A DNA stretch of 64,000 nucleotides from Mya arenaria (taxonomy: Eukaryota; Mollusca; Bivalvia; Myida; Myidae): positions 5,482,213-5,546,212 of the forward strand of contig NC_069124.1 in the NCBI RefSeq assembly GCF_026914265.1. The letters run 5' to 3'. The notes under the pieces were generated by a model, which did not search any database, was not told where the DNA came from, and saw nothing but the letters and a program-made list of their open reading frames with translations. Position 1 is the stretch's first letter. Every line of letters starts with the position of its first letter. Shown here one piece after another: positions 59,137 to 64,000 of the stretch. Both the position numbers and the translations under genes were made by a program.

Positions 59137-60186
59137 TCTGCTGAAAACAACCACAAATAGGCTCCATTGTGGCATTTAATATTTCCGACACAGAACAGTT
59201 CGGTTGTGTGGTTAGCACAGTGTTTAGCACACTCACTTCCCATCAAGGTATTCTGGGTTTGAATACCTGCCTGGCATTTCTGTTCCCCTGCAACACAATC
59301 CCACACTCTCACGGAACAATATGACAACAAGACTGACTATATTAAACTAATTATTATTATCCGTTGTTATTTCATTTAATGAAATTTGAGTGAACCCAAT
59401 AATCTTTATTATTTATTTGCCTTGGTATATTTGCGAAAAAAGTTAACATACCCTGCCATACATGTGCAATGTGCACAGTAGACTTCAGCGCTAACTTTTT
59501 CAAGACACACCCAGGCTGAATGGGGCTCGTCCCTGGTCCGCATAGACGGGGTGACAGCTGCTCGCAGAAAGCAGTATGGACTCTCTTCAACGTTGTAGTA
59601 GTGTACAACCTGCACATGTTTGCTTTCCACATATCTAGAAAATACATATTAAAGGTTTGTAACCCCAACCACTGACAAATATATGTAGTTTTATGATAGA
59701 TGTAAGTACTGACTCTTATTATGTACATGTATTTTGTTATAAGCTGAGACATCTTTACAGCACAGATAAAAATCACATATTATTAAAACAGTTTAAATAA
59801 AGAATATTGAAAAGAGCATACAATACATGTACAATGCAGTGCATGTACACGAATTTCATTAAACAACATGTAAACGATTATACTGTATGGTTTATATACA
59901 TGTTTCTGTACCTGTAAGCCTCAAGGCTCTTGTAATTTCTCATGGATGTGGGGTTGAAGAGGGCTGGACTCAAAATCAGGTAGGTATAAAGCTGTCCGAA
60001 ATCTAGACTGGGCCAATTTGTCAAATCACGACTCCATTTCTCATCAGGAACTTTGTACGGGTCTGGGAGAGTTTTCAGACCTTTATCAAACATCAGTTTG
60101 GAGAAATACCTTTTTCTCGCTTCACTATCAAGTCCTTTAACATAAATTGACACATCTGTCAAGATTTCCCGTACTTTTTCAGCCAT
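57501..60186 (-). CDS. YqaJ-type nuclease with SWIM and PHD zinc fingers, four exons
   Basis: Exons are 59912-60186, 59452-59634, 58937-59063 and 57501-58692, with GT-AG borders and matching phases (about 590 codons). The start is MAEKVREILTDVSIY. A SWIM finger (CAHCTCMAG|LGETCSHVAAIL) is split by intron 2. The YqaJ exonuclease core has the metal-binding motifs LGATADGVV, LEIKCPF and YYTQVQFQML. A PHD finger (WCICEEREYGKMILC...GRWLCPRCKK) closes the protein. One extra A in a run near 58300 shifts the frame just before EELITATKAHDVLTL, so this copy is broken or the base is an error. Convergence with a DDE transposase suggests the accessory gene of an ISL2EU-type transposon; a domesticated host copy is the alternative. 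Confidence 0.8.
59104..59135. repeat. (TA)n microsatellite in a YqaJ-gene intron
   Basis: Sixteen TA units at the edge of intron 2. It makes the Tyr-Ile runs seen in overlapping short frames. Confidence 0.95.
59198..59350 (+). mobile_element. Diverged tRNA-derived SINE
   Basis: GGTTGTGTGGTTAGCACAGT and TCTGGGTTTGAATACC are weak A and B boxes. The body continues with CCCCTGCAACACAATCCCAC and ACTCTCACGGAACAATATG, matching in normal order the SINE at 49067-49324. It lies in intron 2 of the YqaJ gene. Confidence 0.65.
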
Positions 60187-60300
60187 GACCTTTGAAATTT
60201 TACGGTTCAGATAATAACAACAATGGCGATTTGGCCGATCGATTGACGGCCAGCAAATGCGCATGCGCGGAAGTTGCGTCATTCTCGGGATTCCCAAATT
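60187..60300 (-). promoter_or_regulatory. Promoter of the YqaJ gene with NRF-1 and YY1-type sites
   Basis: TGCGCATGCGC at 60258-60268 is a full NRF-1 palindrome and CGCCATTG at about 60222 a YY1-type site. The segment is locally GC-richer with several CpGs and has no TATA box. This is a housekeeping-style promoter just upstream of the ATG at 60186. Confidence 0.5.
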
Positions 60301-60388
60301 CTTATTTATTAAAATTATATTTTATTATGTCTGTCTGTGCGCCGGTTTGTGCGCCGGTACGTGCATCTGTAAGTGCGGCTGTATGTAT

Positions 60389-60820
60389 GTCTAAAGTAAA
60401 CCTAGGAGGAAAAGTGCACCCGCAGTGCGTTCAGTAAGGCGAGCGTTTACAAAACGCTCGCAAACGTTTTGTTTTGTATCCCTGCTGCAACGCAGCGCAT
60501 ACACGTTAAGCGGGAAACCAAACAGCGAACGTTCGCCGCAAACATCTTTACTGAACGCGCGGCCGGTGTGGGGCTCGAACCCACGACCGCTGGAAAACTA
60601 GCACGGCGCTCCAACCAACTGAGCTAACCGGGCGGCTGGTTCTTACACACTACACTCCTCGCCCCATTAACCTTAAAGGCCGACGGAGGCACTCCTGCCG
60701 TTTACCGCTGCCACCAGTAAAGTAAACCTGGGAGGAAAATGCGCCCGGTGTGGGGCTCGAACCCACGACCGCCGGAACACTAGCACAGCGCTCTAACCAA
60801 CTGAGTTAATCGGGCGGCTG
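60389..60820 (-). mobile_element. Dimeric tRNA-Ile-like SINE, interrupted by a MITE
   Basis: Two tRNA-like heads on the minus strand (60818-60744 and 60636-60560) both read CCCGGTTAGCTCAGTTGGTT or a close variant, with B box GTGGGTTCGAGCCCCAC, most like tRNA-Ile. They are joined by a linker (GTAAACGGCAGGAGTGCCTC...). A tail CTTTTCCTCCTAGGTTTACTT follows the second head. The anticodon arms are degraded, so these are not tRNA genes. The same head-linker-head-tail order recurs at 62880-63172. Confidence 0.75.
60427..60558. mobile_element. Small TIR element inserted in the SINE
   Basis: It starts GCGTTCAGTAA and ends TTACTGAACGC (exact complements, 11 bp), with internal GCGAGCGTTT/AAACGCTCGC and CGAACGTTCG palindromes. 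It separates the SINE tail (CCTAGGAGGAAAAGTGCACC) from the head, while the neighbouring head at 60744 shows the uninterrupted form. Length 132 bp. Confidence 0.6.
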
Positions 60821-60840
60821 GTTCTTACCCACACACACTA

Positions 60841-61145
60841 CATGTCTGTCTGTACCTGGGAGTACTATTGGTCCCAGTCTGTACGTCTGTCTGTGCGACT
60901 GTCTCTGCGTCTGTCTGTATGTATGTACGCCTGTCTGTATGGTCAGTGGGTCAAAGGTCAAGATCGTGGTGGCCTTGTGCTGAAAATATTTTTTCCGATC
61001 AAGAACTAAAAAAACCTTCGTTCCAGGTGACTTCAAACTTGATATTATGCAGGTTGGTGAAGACCAGTAGGTTAACCGAATTGATTTTTGGTCAGTGGGT
61101 CAAGGTCGTGGGTACGTTACTTCTCCACTTTTGTAAATTAATTTT
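60841..61145. repeat. Fragment of a tandem-core repeat with CTGT simple sequence
   Basis: GTCTGTCTGTACCTGG and many GTCTGTCTGTATG words precede two units with CAGTGGGTCAAAGGTCAAG and ACTTGATATTATGCAGG, related to the arrays at 13754 and 19041. Confidence 0.5.
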
Positions 61146-62660
61146 AAGTATTTAATACATTTTCCGTCCGTGTACCATCAACAAATGTTTGATGTAAAAA
61201 TGGATTGATGACGTTCCTTTATGTGTTAAGAGTATGTTTGAATACTATGACTATACTTGGTCTATTGCTTCTTGTTTTAATTGCTAAATGCAGCTTTGCG
61301 TCCAAAATAATAATATAAAAAAATTCAAACTTGAAAACAAATTTAAAATTAATTATATATTTTTTTTCTGTGAAGTTAAAAACAACTATTGTATATATAT
61401 TTAATATAATGAAAACACCAGGGACACGCCCAGTATACCTTCTGGTAATACAGAGACATATCGAATTGGACCAGGTAAACGAGCTATGGCCTCGATCAGA
61501 GCTGGAAGGTCTTGGGTACTTTGTGAATACATTAACCCGGCGGTACACTATGCGATACATCGCCGTTACTTATGCCCAGCCTCTATGAGAGGACGGTCGG
61601 CCACTGGTATTACAGCATGGATATTGTGATTGTACATGTAGTTCCTCTGTAGTCAGACTGACCTACGACCTACGCTGGACCATTTTCAGTTTTCAAATGT
61701 TGGTATCCGTGAAATGAAATGGCCACAGTTGACGGTGGCGTATTCCATAAGAGGCCGCACCGTCAGAGTAGTAATGCGGACTTCTACGGTCTTTCTTGAG
61801 CATTGTTGAATGCTACATCAAAGGAAGGGTCGGATGGTGTTGGCTTTATGGTGAAAGTGCTGAGATGGTAATCAAAATCGGTGATTTGTGGACGTCGGGC
61901 CTTAATATTTTGCTAAAACGTATGTTTTCTTACTGTATGTCCAAGGACGTTGAAATGTCGTCTGCGTGACTTTCGTTTGTACTTTCAAATTACCTGGCAT
62001 TTTGGAGGAGTGCAACATCCTGTCATTGGAATGGATGTGGCGATAAAGCACACACTCGTCAACAAAGAATCTAGGTGTTGATTCAGTGAGATTTTGTTTG
62101 GAAAGTAACTTGTATTGGGAGAGGGCCGGAACTGATGTTGGTATAACTCGTGGCCCGATCCCTTAATTTGCATGTCAGATAATCACTCATTTGTTTTAAA
62201 TAAGGTATATATATATAGGTAAATATGATATATTTGTATTGATTTATTGTCAACATACCTGCAATAAACTATTATTAAACTAAAAGTTCGTGAACGCAAC
62301 AGTGTAAGTTGGTACGTACTCAATACAAATTTAACTTGGACCGGAGGCGTTGTATACCATGGTTGTCATTTTTCTTGCTTGTTGTTAATCCCAAGAAGCG
62401 TTTTAGTTTTTATAAAAATGTACACGTTTCATGCATCACTTCGACATACTAAATTAAATAATTAATAATCGACAATACGGAAATAAATCCGACTTTTGCA
62501 TAGTGGACTGTAACCAAAATCTTTTCTTTATTTTTACTTTGAGTTAATATCTTTTTTGACATTTTGCAAAACAAAATGAAATTAATGAAAACATAACAAT
62601 TTTCTTATATACAATCACTCACTGCATGAAATAGGAATCGAATAAGGCACAATAAACAAA
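61146..62660. other. Stretch upstream of the myotubularin gene, no gene recognised
   Basis: 61430-62170 is clearly less AT-rich than its surroundings and has frames on both strands (for example PGTRPVYLLVIQRHIELDQV on plus from about 61420). None matches a family I know. It could hold decayed transposon coding sequence or the promoter and leader of the next gene. Confidence 0.35.
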
Positions 62661-62801
62661 ATGGATTCAAACTCAATATCAGAATCCGCTTCCTATCCAA
62701 TCAATGAATCATCAAGCGAAAAAGACACCGGCTCCCCGTCGAAATCAATCTGCTCGTCAGCATCGTCTTCCTCTGAAAATGTACACGCCCATGAAATGAA
62801 G
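62661..62801 (+). CDS. Myotubularin exon 1 with start codon
   Basis: ATG at 62661 (AAACAAAATGG, acceptable context) opens 47 codons ending ENVHAHEMK. The in-frame stop follows two codons into the intron, so splicing is required. The donor G|GTTTGATG is weak, but frame and phase fit the next exon. Confidence 0.7.
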
Positions 62802-63933
62802 GTTTGATGTTTTTTTTGGTTTGATATCCTTACGTTTGGCTTATTGTTTTTACATATTGTGTATTGGGTAAGCACTTGCCGCCAAGTTAGCTCAGTTTGT
62901 TAGAGTGATGTGCTAGTGTTCCGAGAGCCGTGCATGTCTTCGAGCTGTCTTGGTTTTGTAGCAACACCCCAGGCCAGATTTATTCACTGGTGTCTGAAGT
63001 AAAGAGCAAGAATGCTTCGATCGGCCTGAAAGGTAATTTTGGGAGGAGTGAATAGTTTGTGGGTAAGAACCAACCATCTGGTTAGCTTACTTGGTTTTAG
63101 CACCATACTAGTGTTCAGCAGTCTTAGGTTCTAGCCCCACCATGCCCACACTTTTCCTCTTAGGATAACTTAACATCGGTAAAAAAAAAGGCCAGACAAG
63201 GATTACATTAATATCAATAACTTTATCACCCGATGTTCACTGAATTGTTGTTTACTGATAAGACCATCTAAAAGTAAAACTAAAACTAGTCTCACACTAT
63301 TTTGTAAGGCTCCAGTGACTTAGGTACACCATTGACAAACAAAATAAATAAGACAAAAAAATTCAATGAATTGAAAGCTTAAATATTTTGTGAACTGTAC
63401 TATGTTCATTTCAGGTTTTCAAAGACCATAAAAAATATGGCCACTCAGATGATCTTCCTCTGTTGCCAGGCGAAATAGTTCAGGATTCGTCTTGTAAGTT
63501 TGTGTGTTCAATTATTCCGTAAGTTTAATGAACACTGTAAGCTGAATAGGAATCAGTGATATTATAATGTATTGGAACCACCGTTTTTTTCCTAAAAGTA
63601 ATGAGTTTGGAGAGTGTGGTCTTACTGTGAATCAAAGCCATGAGGAAACCGGTCATGGTTTGTATATTGCTCTTTGAGTCTCCTGTGATTTAGGTGTTCT
63701 TTAACTTTAGGCAAAGACCTAAATGGCAAGCTTTTGAAAAGGCATGTTTGATAAAAGAAGTAGACATAGCAGAAAATGTATGTACAATGTTGCTCTGTTC
63801 TAAATTTATTTATTTCATAACTGCTGTATCTATTTCAGGGAAGGATGTCACCTATCTGTGTCCCTACTCTGACTGCATTAAGGGAACACTGACCATCACC
63901 AACTACAAACTGTTCTTTAAAAGCACAGACAGG
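62661..63933 (+). CDS. Myotubularin-family phosphoinositide 3-phosphatase, first three coding exons (partial)
   Basis: Myotubularins of the MTM1/MTMR1/MTMR2 branch remove the 3-phosphate from PI3P and PI(3,5)P2 on endosomes. Exons are 62661-62801, 63415-63493 and 63839-63933, with compatible phases. The first gives a Ser-rich start ([20 protein letters not shown]) as in MTMR2. The second ends [14 protein letters not shown], matching the PPLLPGENIKDMA segment. The third reads [20 protein letters not shown] and then [12 protein letters not shown], the opening strands of the PH-GRAM domain. The gene runs off the right edge; the catalytic C-x5-R domain is not in the window. The first donor (GTTTGATG) is unusual. 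Intron 1 contains a dimeric SINE. Confidence 0.85.
62880..63172 (+). mobile_element. Dimeric tRNA-Ile-like SINE, plus-strand copy
   Basis: The first head at about 62880-62955 (GCCAAGTTAGCTCAGTTTGT, weak B box), a linker with ATCGGCCTGAAAGGTAATTT and GGAGTGAATAGTTTGTGGGT, and a second head at about 63075-63150 (TGGTTAGCTTACTTGGTTTT, B box TAGGTTCTAGCCCCACC) are followed by CACACTTTTCCTCTTAGG. The order is identical to the copy at 60389-60820, but it is older and more diverged. It lies in intron 1 of the myotubularin gene. Confidence 0.7.
63415..63493 (+). CDS. Myotubularin exon 2
   Basis: Acceptor TTCATTTCAG, donor GTAAGTTTG. Reads [20 protein letters not shown] and IVQDSS and ends in phase 1. 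Confidence 0.8.
63839..63933 (+). CDS. Myotubularin exon 3, start of the PH-GRAM domain
   Basis: Acceptor CTATTTCAG, donor GTATGGTC. Encodes [20 protein letters not shown] through FFKSTDR, closely matching human MTMR2 [20 protein letters not shown]. Confidence 0.88.
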
Positions 63934-64000
63934 GTATGGTCTTGTAATTTGCTCTCCAGCCTTACACTTAAGATATAAAAGATTGTACTCAGCGGTTAAA

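Noticed and set aside
60560-60818. tRNA-Ile genes
   Set aside because: A and B boxes are clear, but acceptor and anticodon arms are mismatched and SINE linker and tail sequences adjoin them, so they are SINE heads.

Overview
The window looks like nuclear DNA of a bivalve mollusc. It is AT-rich, its genes have spliced exons with GT-AG borders, and it carries many interspersed elements with internal tandem core repeats (the pearl/CvE-like type known from oysters and clams), tRNA-derived SINEs, a Penelope-like element, a LINE, and TIR elements with 3-bp TWA target duplications. I cannot name the species.

Layout: 1-5777 is repeat-dominated: a decayed inverted-arm region, a (TA)n tract, and a 2.5-kb Harbinger-type TIR element that holds a MITE, a hAT-like element and a lone SAM-like first exon. 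7290-18421 (+) is PAICS, the bifunctional purine enzyme, with seven recognisable coding exons. Its introns hold a second small Harbinger-type element, a relic duplicate of one PAICS exon, and several tandem-repeat elements, one of which repeats a nuclear-receptor palindrome. 19645-21675 is a Penelope-like element inside a 32-bp satellite. 22608-27995 is repeats and the 3' flank of the next gene.

27996-41845 (-) is ANKRD50: two long coding exons with a NACHT/STAND-type NTPase, 17 ankyrin repeats, and the conserved C-terminal KKETPL. The exons are separated by a 9.6-kb repeat-bearing intron, and a possible 5' untranslated exon and promoter lie near 47.2 kb. 47938-55743 is two long arrays of ~175-bp units in inverted orientation around 5.2 kb holding a LINE, a SINE with its 5' part inverted, and a PHD-like zinc-finger ORF; this resembles a foldback-type element. 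Directly abutting it are a DDE transposase (+) and a convergent SWIM-YqaJ-PHD gene (-, 57501-60186), a gene pair expected of an ISL2EU/Harbinger-related DNA transposon. After dimeric tRNA-Ile-like SINEs, 62661-63933 (+) gives the first three coding exons of a myotubularin-family phosphatase (MTM1/MTMR1/MTMR2 type) that runs off the window.

Three host genes are therefore secure: PAICS, ANKRD50 and the myotubularin. They have unrelated jobs (purine synthesis, endosomal sorting, phosphoinositide turnover) and are simply neighbours. Most other open reading frames are transposon genes, antisense shadows or translated tandem repeats. All coordinates and identities were read by eye, with no alignment or search.
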